This document shows positions 8,024-15,774 of a DNA stretch of 48,649 nt, in pieces. The notes below the pieces were generated by a model. That model searched no databases. It saw only the letters and a list, made by a program, of their open reading frames with translations, and was not told the origin of the DNA. A program made the translations under genes and the position numbers. Each line of letters begins with the position of its first letter. Positions within the stretch are counted from its first letter, which is position 1. Source of the DNA: CAYHWW01 sp964360145 (GTDB lineage: Bacteria; Bdellovibrionota; UBA1018; CAYHWW01); contig CAYHWW010000009.1 in the NCBI GenBank assembly GCA_964360145.1, forward strand, positions 1 through 48,649, in the 5' to 3' direction.

Positions 8024-8068
8024 GGGAAAAGGAAACCACCGCGGCGGCGCTTGGGCAAGAGCGAAGGC

Positions 8069-8107
8069 TTGACAGATAGATATCTAATATATATAATTCA
8101 GATATCT
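8069..8107 (+). promoter_or_regulatory. Consensus promoter with two operator palindromes for vapBC
   Basis: Perfect sigma-70 elements: TTGACA at 8069-8074, a 17-nt spacer, TATAAT at 8092-8097. The palindrome AGATATCT occurs at 8078-8085 (in the spacer) and again at 8100-8107 (start-site region), 22 bp apart, about two helix turns. Transcription would begin near 8104 and the vapB ATG is at 8109, so the mRNA is nearly leaderless. VapB-type antitoxins usually bind such paired sites to repress their own operon. Confidence 0.8.
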
Positions 8108-8108
8108 T

Positions 8109-8318
8109 ATGAAGACATCCGTGGAACTCAATAAAGAAAAGCTGGAGCAAGCCAAGCAGCTGGGCAAGATCTCGACCATCAAGGAAGTGCTCGATGAGGC
8201 CTTGGATGCGTACATCGAAAAAATGCGGCGTCACGCCATGGCGGAGCTGCTGGGCAAGGGTTTTTTCGAAGGTGATCTTTCCAAAATGAGGAAATCCCGT
8301 GGCCTGCCTCGTCGATAG
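8109..8318 (+). CDS. vapB: VapB-type antitoxin (ribbon-helix-helix, DUF2191-like)
   Basis: 69 residues. The N-terminus MKTSVELN forms the expected DNA-binding strand, followed by two helices (LEQAKQLG, then TIKEVLDEALDAYI). The C-terminal part, with LLGKGFFEGDLSKMRKSRG, matches the toxin-binding tail of VapB antitoxins of the DUF2191 type. It should neutralise VapC and repress the operon through the AGATATCT sites. It overlaps vapC by 20 bp. No Shine-Dalgarno sequence precedes it, which fits initiation on a nearly leaderless transcript. Confidence 0.88.
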   Translation: MKTSVELNKEKLEQAKQLGKISTIKEVLDEALDAYIEKMRRHAMAELLGKGFFEGDLSKMRKSRGLPRR

Positions 8319-8691
8319 CTCGGTTTGGATCGCCGCCTCCCGCGCGGACAATAAAGAGTGTCTACAACTGAAGCGCCTCATTCAAGGGGGAGAGGCCCTG
8401 TACATCACGCGCCTCATCCAGGTCGAAGTTTGCCAGGGCGCAAAAACAGAAGAGCTTTTTCACTCTCTATGGGAATCATTTCTCGGCTTTCCCGTTCTTG
8501 AAATCACCGATGCGCTCTGTGGCCACTCCGCCTACCACTACTTCAGGTGCCGTAAAAAAGGGCTCACACTCACCACGCTGGACTGCCTCATCGCCACCAT
8601 GGCCAGTCACAATAAAGTGCCGTTGTGGACCTTGGATAAAACCCTGCGCAAGGCCTCATCCCTCATCGGCTTTGAGCCTTTTGTTCCTTAA
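8299..8691 (+). CDS. vapC: VapC-type PIN-domain RNase toxin
   Basis: 130 residues from a GTG at 8299, preceded by GAGGAA six nt upstream inside vapB. PIN-domain acidic residues are present: Asp6 in VDSSVWI, Glu in VEVCQG, Asp in TLDCLIA and a final Asp in TLDK. VapC toxins are Mg-dependent RNases that cleave tRNA or rRNA. It is coupled to vapB by a 20-bp overlap. A remnant of a different vapC 3' end (same length, 13 of 20 residues identical) lies at 10066-10128. Confidence 0.9.
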   Translation: MACLVDSSVWIAASRADNKECLQLKRLIQGGEALYITRLIQVEVCQGAKTEELFHSLWESFLGFPVLEITDALCGHSAYHYFRCRKKGLTLTTLDCLIATMASHNKVPLWTLDKTLRKASSLIGFEPFVP

Positions 8692-8742
8692 TTCAAGTCT
8701 TGAAAAAATACATTTCAAGACTTGAACCATTTGATATATAAT
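8692..8742 (+). promoter_or_regulatory. Paired palindromes and -10 box before the DUF4143 ATPase
   Basis: TTCAAGTCTTGAA at 8692-8704 and TTCAAGACTTGAA at 8714-8726 are each near-perfect palindromes and are reverse complements of each other. They start 22 bp apart. TATAAT follows at 8737-8742, with no good -35 box. The layout mirrors the vapBC control region and suggests a dedicated dimeric regulator, unidentified. Confidence 0.6.
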
Positions 8743-10039
8743 GGAATTATCTATGTACTCCCCTTGGATTACCAATCCACAATGGAATCTTGAAGACCTC
8801 CATCTCAAGCGCCACGCCGCACAGCGCTATCAGCGGCCCAGCCTGGTCTTTCAGGATGCCCCTGGCATCCACACGCTTCTTGGTCCGCGACGCGTGGGCA
8901 AAAGCACTCAATTCAAACTGTGGTGCCGGGATTTACTCAAGCACACCCCACCCCAAACCGTGGCCTACCTGGATGCTGAACGTTTTGAGTCCTGGCAAGA
9001 CCTCCTCCAACTTCTTGAGCCTCAACTGAAGGGCTTGCGTTACCTCTTCCTCGATGAAGTCACCGCGGTCAAAGACTGGGAACGTACACTGAAAATATTG
9101 AGTGATAGCGGCGCACTGGACGATATCTGTGTCTGGCTCACTGGCTCCAACGCCTTTGACCTCAAAAACTCCGGTGAGCGGTTGCCAGGTCGTCGCGGCA
9201 AAAACCTCGGCGTCCGCGATGTCGAGCTGCTGCCACTCTGCTTCGCGGAGTTCAACAGCGCCTTGCGCGAGCACGGCGTGGGCAACAGCGACCAAGAACG
9301 CTTCGAGTTGCATTGCCTCTGGGGCGGCTACCCCATGGCCGTTTCAGAATGTCTCCTTGGGGGAGAGCCCTCATACGATCTGCTCCAAGAGCTCTTGGAT
9401 GTGGTGCTGGGGCTCACCAGCAAAAAACACCGCTCACCGCGGCTTTCCGGCGCACTGGCGGAACGGCTTTGGCAGCAGTTGGGCGGCCGCAGCAGCTATC
9501 AAGCTCTGGCGAAGTACATCGATGCGGGTTCCCATCCCATCGTTCGCCAATATGTCGAGATCTTGGAGGGGTGTTACACCCTCATCACCGTGGAGCGCTT
9601 CAACGAAAAAACCAAGGGTGGCATCCTCAAGAAAGAGAAGAAATTCTATTTTTTAGACCCCTTGGTCATGGGGGCGCTGGTGTCTTGGGTGCAAACGGGC
9701 AGCGTGCAACCCCGTTGGCTGCGGGAACACTGGGCTGATGAAGCCAAGCAAGGGGCGTGGATCGAAAACATGGTGGCCTCCGAGCTGCGCAAAAGAGGAC
9801 GCACGCTGTACTACGATGAACGCTCGGGCCAAGAAGTGGATTTCGTATTCCGTTCGCTTGAAGATCAGAGCCTCTACGCGGCAGTGGAAGTCAAACGCTC
9901 GACGCCGACGCTTTCGGAAGTCAAAGGCGCACTTTCCCTTCCACGCAGCGAGGTGTGGGTGGGCCACGGCGCCAAGGGCCCGCTGACCGCGCCATTTTAT
10001 GCGATAACCGAGCGCCTGCTTTCGCTGGCGACGCGCTGA
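8741..10039 (+). CDS. AAA ATPase of the AAA_14/DUF4143 family (first copy)
   Basis: 432 residues. Walker A is GPRRVGKST near residue 48, Walker B is YLFLDEVT, and sensor 1 is LTGSNA. The C-terminal DUF4143 part contains a nuclease-like core: YYDERSGQEVDFVF followed by AAVEVKRS, the Asp-(Glu-x-Lys) arrangement of PD-(D/E)XK folds. The function of this widespread and often horizontally moved family is not established; DNA-related roles have been suggested. An ATG at 8753 is an alternative start, favoured if the TATAAT at 8737-8742 is the -10 box. It lies between an intact vapC end and remnants of rok and vapC ends, so it looks like inserted cargo. Confidence 0.85.
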   Translation: MELSMYSPWITNPQWNLEDLHLKRHAAQRYQRPSLVFQDAPGIHTLLGPRRVGKSTQFKLWCRDLLKHTPPQTVAYLDAERFESWQDLLQLLEPQLKGLRYLFLDEVTAVKDWERTLKILSDSGALDDICVWLTGSNAFDLKNSGERLPGRRGKNLGVRDVELLPLCFAEFNSALREHGVGNSDQERFELHCLWGGYPMAVSECLLGGEPSYDLLQELLDVVLGLTSKKHRSPRLSGALAERLWQQLGGRSSYQALAKYIDAGSHPIVRQYVEILEGCYTLITVERFNEKTKGGILKKEKKFYFLDPLVMGALVSWVQTGSVQPRWLREHWADEAKQGAWIENMVASELRKRGRTLYYDERSGQEVDFVFRSLEDQSLYAAVEVKRSTPTLSEVKGALSLPRSEVWVGHGAKGPLTAPFYAITERLLSLATR

Positions 10040-10041
10040 AG

Positions 10042-10068
10042 CCCCATGTAAGCCCCGCCCAGAATACC
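10042..10068 (-). pseudogene. Remnant of a rok gene 3' region
   Basis: Antisense to the ATPase, these nine codons read GILGGAYMG, identical to the end region of the intact ROK gene at 11733-11759. The four nucleotide differences are all at synonymous third positions. It starts 3 bp after the ATPase stop and joins the vapC remnant directly, sharing three bases. Confidence 0.75.
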
Positions 10069-10128
10069 CTGGATAAAATCCTGCGGAAAAAGGCGCCCTT
10101 GATCGGCTGCGAGCTTTTCACGCCGTGA
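10066..10128 (+). pseudogene. Remnant of a vapC 3' end
   Basis: Twenty codons plus stop read TLDKILRKKAPLIGCELFTP, against TLDKTLRKASSLIGFEPFVP at the end of the intact vapC (8629-8691). Thirteen of 20 residues match with no gap and the stop is in the same place. The divergence points to another vapC allele, not a recent copy. Confidence 0.8.
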
Positions 10129-10188
10129 GCCCGCAGTAACACCCAAACCATCTTGATTTTGCAAGCCACACCAGTCAAGCTCCAGGCC

Positions 10189-11250
10189 ATGGGCTTGGAG
10201 CCGAGCGACCGCGAAGCGGTGGCGGAGATATTGCGCTGCATTTCAGACATTCTTTCCGAAACGCGCCGCGTTTCCAGTAGGCGCCCCTACTGGAAAGTCG
10301 CCGATGAAATGCCCGATGTCGTTCTTGACCTGGGGGAACTCTGTACTCATGCGCGAACCCTCTCTCGAGGGGCCAGACGGCAAGCCCCTGGGGTGCCATG
10401 GGCTGCCCTTGCCAGGGCTGAAAGTCTCGTCATTGAAGCTCAATTAGTGGGCGTGAAAAAACCATGGGGTGAGATCCGAGCCTTTCTCGAACAGGTGGGA
10501 GAGCGCATTCTGCCACTTTATGACCGCATTGGCGCACGATGGCACCCCTGGCGCAAATGCCCACAGGGTCGCTTTTGGTCAAGCCATGACGGAAGCCAAT
10601 CCTTTGAACCTCAATGTGTATGGGACGCCTCGGCCAAAGACCGGCTCCATCCGGATGAGATCCATGCCATTGCCCAAAAGCACTTCAAAAAACTCACTGA
10701 TCCCTACGGCCTCACGGAAAGTCCGACCAATAAGCCCATCGGATTCCGGGATGGCAACAAGTACGACAAGCTCATCCAAGGCTGGTGCCAGTATTGGAAC
10801 GATGTCCTTTGCATCCTCCATACCGACCCACAGCACTACGCCTACTTTCCGATTGAAACTGATGTAGTCAAAGCCCTGATGGCGTCAGAATCAGGGTTCA
10901 AGCCCGATCCGAAACACCATAGCTTGCCCAATGGTGATCCTGTCCGGGGAATCATGCAATTAACGGGCAGCACGGTCAGAAACCTGAAAAATGAACGCGG
11001 TGAAATGAAGGATCACTACGTCGTTCTGGATCTTGAAGATACGCTGAACCCTACCCTCTCCATTTGCGCTGGAGTACGCTGGCTTTTCCAAAAGCAAAAG
11101 CTCGCATTCCACAACTTAAAGCGCCCTCCAACGGGACCCGAGACCGTTGCGCACTACAAAGGATGCCTGCGACCGTACGTGGCAGGCCGAAACCCAGTAG
11201 ATATGAGACCATTCACAAAGTGCTACAATGATCTTCAGAAAAAAGACTGA
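10189..11250 (+). CDS. Lytic transglycosylase (SLT) fused to a dead HepT-like domain
   Basis: 353 residues from the ATG at 10189; a TTG at 10153 is possible. The C-terminal half is a lysozyme-like SLT domain: the catalytic Glu is in MASESGF (about residue 234), followed by GIMQLT and the later CAGVRWLF helix. It would cleave glycan strands of peptidoglycan. The first ~110 residues resemble HepT/DUF86 HEPN proteins: a DREAVAEIL helix, a helix ending ARTLSRGARRQAPGVPW, then the segment that normally carries the RNase motif R-x4-H. Here the Arg and His positions read Glu and Glu, so RNase activity is unlikely. There is no signal peptide. It overlaps the next gene by 23 bp. Effector-like use is inferred. 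Confidence 0.75.
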   Translation: MGLEPSDREAVAEILRCISDILSETRRVSSRRPYWKVADEMPDVVLDLGELCTHARTLSRGARRQAPGVPWAALARAESLVIEAQLVGVKKPWGEIRAFLEQVGERILPLYDRIGARWHPWRKCPQGRFWSSHDGSQSFEPQCVWDASAKDRLHPDEIHAIAQKHFKKLTDPYGLTESPTNKPIGFRDGNKYDKLIQGWCQYWNDVLCILHTDPQHYAYFPIETDVVKALMASESGFKPDPKHHSLPNGDPVRGIMQLTGSTVRNLKNERGEMKDHYVVLDLEDTLNPTLSICAGVRWLFQKQKLAFHNLKRPPTGPETVAHYKGCLRPYVAGRNPVDMRPFTKCYNDLQKKD

Positions 11251-11722
11251 ACTTCTCTTCGTCCTCGGTCTCAGCGCCAGTATCGCGCCACCACCTTCAT
11301 TTCTCACCGTGGACCGTCGCGATATTGAGCCCCCCTATCAATGGCGATGTTTTGATTCCAAAACCATTCGCGTTCACTGCGATGAGAGGGACATCGACCC
11401 CGACTATGGCCCACTGAGCTTTTTTCATTTCACTCTGGACGATATCAATGGTCGATATGAATACTATTCCCGCAGAGCCCGACCGGTTGAGAGCTGCCGC
11501 ATTCAATCCCGTGACATAAGAAAGATGCTAAAGGGTGAGAAAATCGTCTGCGTGCTTGCTGACCCTATCGGCCGGCTTGATGAAAACACTCTCCCCTTCC
11601 AGTACAGGGAATGGGTCTGGGATGAAGTACTCACGGCTAAGGGACGCACCTGCTGGTTCGGCCGCTTCTGCAAGGATGAGGATGAACCCACTCGCCAAAA
11701 ACAAGCCGACCCTATCCGTTAA
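11228..11722 (+). CDS. Exported partner protein of the lytic transglycosylase, unknown
   Basis: 164 residues. The N-terminus has two Lys, a hydrophobic stretch (LLFVLGLSASIA) and a Pro-rich break, consistent with a short Sec signal peptide. The mature part has about six cysteines (WRCFD, VHCDE, ESC, IVC, RTC, RFC), suggesting a disulfide-bonded periplasmic protein, and a central SFFHFTLDD segment. The 23-bp overlap with the upstream transglycosylase implies co-translation. An exported partner of a cell-wall hydrolase could be an inhibitor or immunity protein; this is inference from context. Its 3' end overlaps the convergent ROK gene by 11 bp. Confidence 0.65.
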   Translation: MIFRKKTELLFVLGLSASIAPPPSFLTVDRRDIEPPYQWRCFDSKTIRVHCDERDIDPDYGPLSFFHFTLDDINGRYEYYSRRARPVESCRIQSRDIRKMLKGEKIVCVLADPIGRLDENTLPFQYREWVWDEVLTAKGRTCWFGRFCKDEDEPTRQKQADPIR

Positions 11723-12635
11723 GAGCTTCCTTCCCCATATAAGCCCCACCCAAAATGCCCAGATCATTGCCAAGCTTGGACATCTTCAGTTTGGGCATGA
11801 AGCCCGGCCGGCCTGCGAGGAGCTTTTCCGCCTGGGCCTTGGCGCTCTCTAAGAACAGATCGTGGGCCTCACCCAATCCGCCGGAGAGGAAAATCGCGTC
11901 GGGTTTATAGGGCACGCTCAGGTTGTGGATCAGCCGCGCTAAAACAGCGGCGTACTCTGCAAAAATCTCCCGGGCCTTGCCATCGCCGCCCCGGGCCGCC
12001 TCAACCAATGCGTGAGAACCCCCAATGGGCAGCTTCAATTCCTTGATTCGGTTGCGCAACCCCGTGCCCGAAAGCACGGCCTCGGCGCAACCCATGTTGC
12101 CGCAGCCGCAGGCATAGGGCTTGTCCGTGAGAATCATGTGGCCCGCCTCGGGCCCGAAGCCTGAGCCCCCCATGAAAGCCTTGCGGTCCATGATGATGCC
12201 CGTGCCCACGCCGGTGCCCAAGGTGAGCACGATCCAATTGCGCATGGTGCGGGCGCCCCCCACCCATCCCTCGGCAAGGGCGGCGGCGGCCGCATCGTTT
12301 TGAAACGCCACGGGGAGTTTCAATTTGCGGGTCAGGGGCCCCAGCAGCGTGATGTCCCCCCATTTTGGGAAATTCGTGGGCTGGAGGAGCACGCCCCGAG
12401 AGGGGTCCAGCGGCCCGCAGCTCGCGATGCCCAGAGCCCGCACGTCAGGAAACTGCCGTTTCCAATCCAGCGCACGGTCCAGGAGGAACTTGCGAAAGCC
12501 CTCGACCCCCTTGGTGAACTCCACGAATTCCCGGTGCTGGGCAAGGATTGCCCCCTGGGAATCAACAACGGCGGAAGCGAGCTTGGTTCCGCCGAGGTCG
12601 AACGCAATGACTCGGGGATTGCTCTTTTTCTTCAT
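11712..12635 (-). CDS. ROK-family sugar kinase (glucokinase-like)
   Basis: About 307 residues from the ATG at 12635, chosen because MKKKSNPRVIAFDLGGTKL matches the family N-terminus; the frame is open to 12662. Hallmarks: phosphate-binding DLGGTK, catalytic Asp in FQNDAAAAALAE, TLGTGVGTG, EAGHMIL, and the Cys-rich zinc motif ACGCGNMGCAE unique to ROK proteins. It phosphorylates glucose or a related hexose with ATP in the cytoplasm; no DNA-binding domain, so it is a kinase and not a NagC-type repressor. Divergent from ftsK with only a few bp between starts. Its 3' end (GILGGAYMG) has a synonymous copy at 10042-10068. Confidence 0.9.
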   Translation of the reverse strand: MKKKSNPRVIAFDLGGTKLASAVVDSQGAILAQHREFVEFTKGVEGFRKFLLDRALDWKRQFPDVRALGIASCGPLDPSRGVLLQPTNFPKWGDITLLGPLTRKLKLPVAFQNDAAAAALAEGWVGGARTMRNWIVLTLGTGVGTGIIMDRKAFMGGSGFGPEAGHMILTDKPYACGCGNMGCAEAVLSGTGLRNRIKELKLPIGGSHALVEAARGGDGKAREIFAEYAAVLARLIHNLSVPYKPDAIFLSGGLGEAHDLFLESAKAQAEKLLAGRPGFMPKLKMSKLGNDLGILGGAYMGKEALNG

Positions 12636-12640
12636 GTAGA

Positions 12641-15058
12641 ATGAGAACCATGGCCACCACAAAAAGAAAATCTTCTTCCGCTGCAGGAACCAAATCCAAG
12701 GGACTTTCCCGCATCGGTCGTGAGGCCTGGGGCCTTGCCCTCCTCTTCCTGGCCCTCTTCACACTGATGTCGCTGGTGTCCTTCAACCATGCTGACCCCT
12801 CCATGTTCACGCGGACGGCGCGACTGCCCTCCAACTGGGGCGGCCGCGTGGGCGCCAACCTCTCTGAGGTTCTGATCCAAGGCACGGGCATGGCAGCCTA
12901 CCTTGTGGTGGCGCTGCTCCTGGGCTTTGCGGTGCGCTTCTTTCAGGGGGCTTCGCCGTTGCAGATCATCGGCAACGTGGTGTGGATCATCCTTGCTTAC
13001 GTGGCAGGCAGCACGCTGCTGTCCCTGGAGTTGGGCATGGTGCGCTACGGCGGCTTGGCGGTGTCCTGCGGCGGCCTTCTGGGCAGTTGGCTTGCGGACA
13101 CGTTGCGGCATTATTTCAATCTCTGGGGCTCCACCCTCATCACGCTGTGCGTTCTTCTCATCTCCGTGGTCTTTGCCACGCCCCTCTCCGCTAAAACCAT
13201 GGGGCAGAGCTTGAAGCTTTCCGCCCGGGCGCTCTGGATCGCCGTGAAAGCCACGGCATCCGGTGCATGGAGCCTGATGAAGCGCGCCGCGGAGCAAAGC
13301 CGTGCGCTTCGTGATGCCCGCCAGGATGAAGCGGCGGCACGCATCGTCATCGGCACCGAAGTGGAAACTCCGGCGCCGCGCGGGCCCTCTCGCCCCGCGG
13401 AAGATACCAGCGACTTTGGTGATCAGCTGGAGCTCGTCATCGAGGAGCGCAAGGACCTGCACCTGGACCCCACGCCTCGTGCTTCAGCCAAGCCCGCCAA
13501 GTCGTCGGCAGCCCGGGCAAGCCAGCGCAAACGCCTCGGCGAGCCGCTCTCCGGCGCCTGGGCCCTCCCCACCCTGGACTTTCTAAAAGACCCCGCGCCG
13601 AAGCTCCACGAACTGAACCGCCTTAAGCTCACGGAGAATGCAAAAAACGTGGAAGCCAAGCTCGCCGAGTTCGGCATCACGGGCCAAGTAGTTGCGGTGC
13701 GGCCCGGCCCGGTGATCACCATGTACGAGTTCCGCCCCGGCACCGGCGTGAAAATCAGCTCCATCGCCTCCCGTGCCGATGATTTGTCTTTGGCGCTGGA
13801 AGCCCAAAGCGTGCGCATCGTGGCCCCCATCCCCGGAAAATCCGTGGTGGGCATCGAGATCCCCAACGACACTCGCGAAACCGTGATGTTGAAGGAGCTC
13901 CTCACCACCGCGGACTTCACCGGCTCCGAACAAGCTATCCCCATCGCCGTGGGCAAGGATGCCAGCGGCGCGCCCATCATCACGGACATCGCGGCCACTC
14001 CCCACTTGCTCATCGCCGGCTCCTCCGGCGCCGGGAAGTCAGTGTTCGTGAACACGTTGATCACTTCACTGCTCTACAAGTTCACCCCGCGGGACCTGCG
14101 CATGATCATGGTGGACCCCAAGCAGCTGGAACTGGCCCTCTACGACAAGATTCCCCACCTGTTGCTGCCCGTGGTGGATGACCCCCAGAAGGCCTCCACC
14201 GCGCTCCGTTGGGCCTGCAATGAGATGGAGCGGCGCTATACGATCATGGCTCGGTCTGGCGTGCGGAACCTGAAGGGCTTCAACCAGAAACTGGAAGTGG
14301 AAGGCGCGGAAAAGGTCACCAAACTGCTCTGCCCCGTGAACGAAGACGGCACCGCGGGGGCGCTCAGCGTGGCCCACATGCTGGAACACGACGACGGTGG
14401 CAAACCCGTGGTGGAGCACCTGCCCACCATCGTGGTCATCATCGACGAGTTCGCGGACTTGATGATGGTGGCGCGGAAGGAAATCGAAAACCACGTGGCG
14501 CGGTTGGCAGCCAAGGCCCGGGCCGCGGGCATTCACCTCATCATCGCCACGCAACGCCCGTCCACGGATGTCATCACCGGCGTCATCAAGAACAACCTGC
14601 CGTCGCGGGTGGCCTTCAAGGTGCCATCCCAAATCGATAGCCGCACCATCCTCGACACCATGGGCGCGGAGAAGCTCCTGGGCAAAGGCGACATGCTCTT
14701 TATTCCGCCCGGCGCATCGCGGTTAGTGCGGGCCCACGGCGCCTATATTGACGAAGAAGAGATCGTCAAAATCTGCGACTTCTGGCGGAGCCAAGGCGAG
14801 CCTGATTACCGCGAAGACATCCTCACCGAACCGGAAATCCACGGCCAAAACGGCGACGGCACCATCGATGGCGTCGCGGACCCCCTGTATCAGCAAGCCA
14901 TCGCCATCGTGCGGGAAGAGGGCTCCGCCTCGGCATCACGGCTGCAGCGCCGCATGGGCGTGGGCTACAACCGCGCCGCCCGCATCATCGAGAGCATGGA
15001 AGAACAAGGCATCGTGGGGCCAGCGAGCGGATCGAAGCCGCGGGAAGTGATTTACTAG
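12641..15058 (+). CDS. ftsK: DNA translocase FtsK/SpoIIIE
   Basis: 805 residues, closer in size to SpoIIIE than to E. coli FtsK because the linker is short. Residues about 25-190 contain four membrane helices, then a charged linker to about 300. The motor follows: alpha/beta domains with Walker A GSSGAGKSV near 462 and Walker B VIIDEFADLMM near 600. The gamma winged helix (about 746-805, DPLYQQAIAIV to GPASGSKPREV) recognises polar KOPS sites and activates XerCD at dif. A stretch around residues 545-595 before Walker B is longer than in E. coli. It pumps chromosome ends through the septum. An ATG at 12650 is an alternative start. Confidence 0.96.
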   Translation: MRTMATTKRKSSSAAGTKSKGLSRIGREAWGLALLFLALFTLMSLVSFNHADPSMFTRTARLPSNWGGRVGANLSEVLIQGTGMAAYLVVALLLGFAVRFFQGASPLQIIGNVVWIILAYVAGSTLLSLELGMVRYGGLAVSCGGLLGSWLADTLRHYFNLWGSTLITLCVLLISVVFATPLSAKTMGQSLKLSARALWIAVKATASGAWSLMKRAAEQSRALRDARQDEAAARIVIGTEVETPAPRGPSRPAEDTSDFGDQLELVIEERKDLHLDPTPRASAKPAKSSAARASQRKRLGEPLSGAWALPTLDFLKDPAPKLHELNRLKLTENAKNVEAKLAEFGITGQVVAVRPGPVITMYEFRPGTGVKISSIASRADDLSLALEAQSVRIVAPIPGKSVVGIEIPNDTRETVMLKELLTTADFTGSEQAIPIAVGKDASGAPIITDIAATPHLLIAGSSGAGKSVFVNTLITSLLYKFTPRDLRMIMVDPKQLELALYDKIPHLLLPVVDDPQKASTALRWACNEMERRYTIMARSGVRNLKGFNQKLEVEGAEKVTKLLCPVNEDGTAGALSVAHMLEHDDGGKPVVEHLPTIVVIIDEFADLMMVARKEIENHVARLAAKARAAGIHLIIATQRPSTDVITGVIKNNLPSRVAFKVPSQIDSRTILDTMGAEKLLGKGDMLFIPPGASRLVRAHGAYIDEEEIVKICDFWRSQGEPDYREDILTEPEIHGQNGDGTIDGVADPLYQQAIAIVREEGSASASRLQRRMGVGYNRAARIIESMEEQGIVGPASGSKPREVIY

Positions 15059-15076
15059 CCCCCCTCGATCTGCCGA

Positions 15077-15149
15077 CATTCCTCAAAAAACAGGAATGCG
15101 GGCTTTGAATGTATCATTCAGCGAGCGGAACCCTCGTTTTTGAGGAATG
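15077..15149. repeat. Inverted repeat after ftsK
   Basis: CATTCCTCAAAAA at 15077-15089 is perfectly reverse-complemented at 15137-15149, with 47 nt between. A smaller hairpin (CATTCCT with AGGAATG, 15077-15098) lies inside. AGGAATGC also occurs as a direct repeat. It may terminate ftsK transcription, though no clean T run follows the stem. Confidence 0.6.
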
Positions 15150-15198
15150 CCGGGCAGGTTTTCAAACACACTCCGCACGCCCGTGCTAAACGCGGGCC

Positions 15199-15720
15199 AT
15201 GCTCCTCACCACCTCCATCCCCGGCCTGACCCTGCGCCCCTGGCGCGTCACCGACGCCGAGCGCCTCGCGGCGCTCGGCAACAACCCCGCCATTGCCCGC
15301 AACCTCCTCGACAGCTTCCCCCAGCCCTACACCTTGGATGCAGCCCAAAAGTGGATCCGCACCTGCCTCGATCAACCCCAGCCACCGCACCTTTTTGTCA
15401 TCGCTTTCAACGACGAGTTCGTCGGCGGCATCGGCGCTCACCCCAATAAGGACATCCACCGCTTCACTGCTGAAATCGGCTACTGGATCGGCGAACCACA
15501 TTGGGGCAAGGGCTACGGCACCGCCGCCCTCAAGGCCTTCACGGCCTACATCTTCGCCCACCACCCCTTCGTGCGCCTCGAAGCTGGCGTCTTCCCCTAC
15601 GCCGCCGCCTCAGGTCGCATCTTGGAAAAGTCCGGATTCCACAAGGAAACCATAAACCGCAACATGGCCCACAAGGACGGCGTCACCTATGACCGCCATC
15701 TTTATGTGCTCTTAAAGTAA
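15199..15720 (+). CDS. GNAT acetyltransferase, RimJ/RimL-like
   Basis: 173 residues. The acetyl-CoA loop GKGYGTAAL and the preceding strand IGYWIGEPHW are typical of the RimJ/RimL branch of GNAT enzymes, as is ASGRILEKSGF near residue 143. The N-terminal strand reading LTLRPWRVTDAERLAAL is also characteristic. Members acetylate protein N-termini, amines or small molecules; the substrate here cannot be read from sequence. It lies 54 bp before the YheS-like gene on the same strand. Confidence 0.88.
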   Translation: MLLTTSIPGLTLRPWRVTDAERLAALGNNPAIARNLLDSFPQPYTLDAAQKWIRTCLDQPQPPHLFVIAFNDEFVGGIGAHPNKDIHRFTAEIGYWIGEPHWGKGYGTAALKAFTAYIFAHHPFVRLEAGVFPYAAASGRILEKSGFHKETINRNMAHKDGVTYDRHLYVLLK

Positions 15721-15774
15721 GAACTCCGTTCTCCAAGTGAATTTCGCCGCCAGAAGCGGTAACCTGCACCCGCC

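Noticed and set aside
12632..14632. Long reverse-strand frames inside ftsK
   Set aside because: They are antisense shadows produced by high third-position GC of a clear, full-length ftsK; no protein-like motifs.
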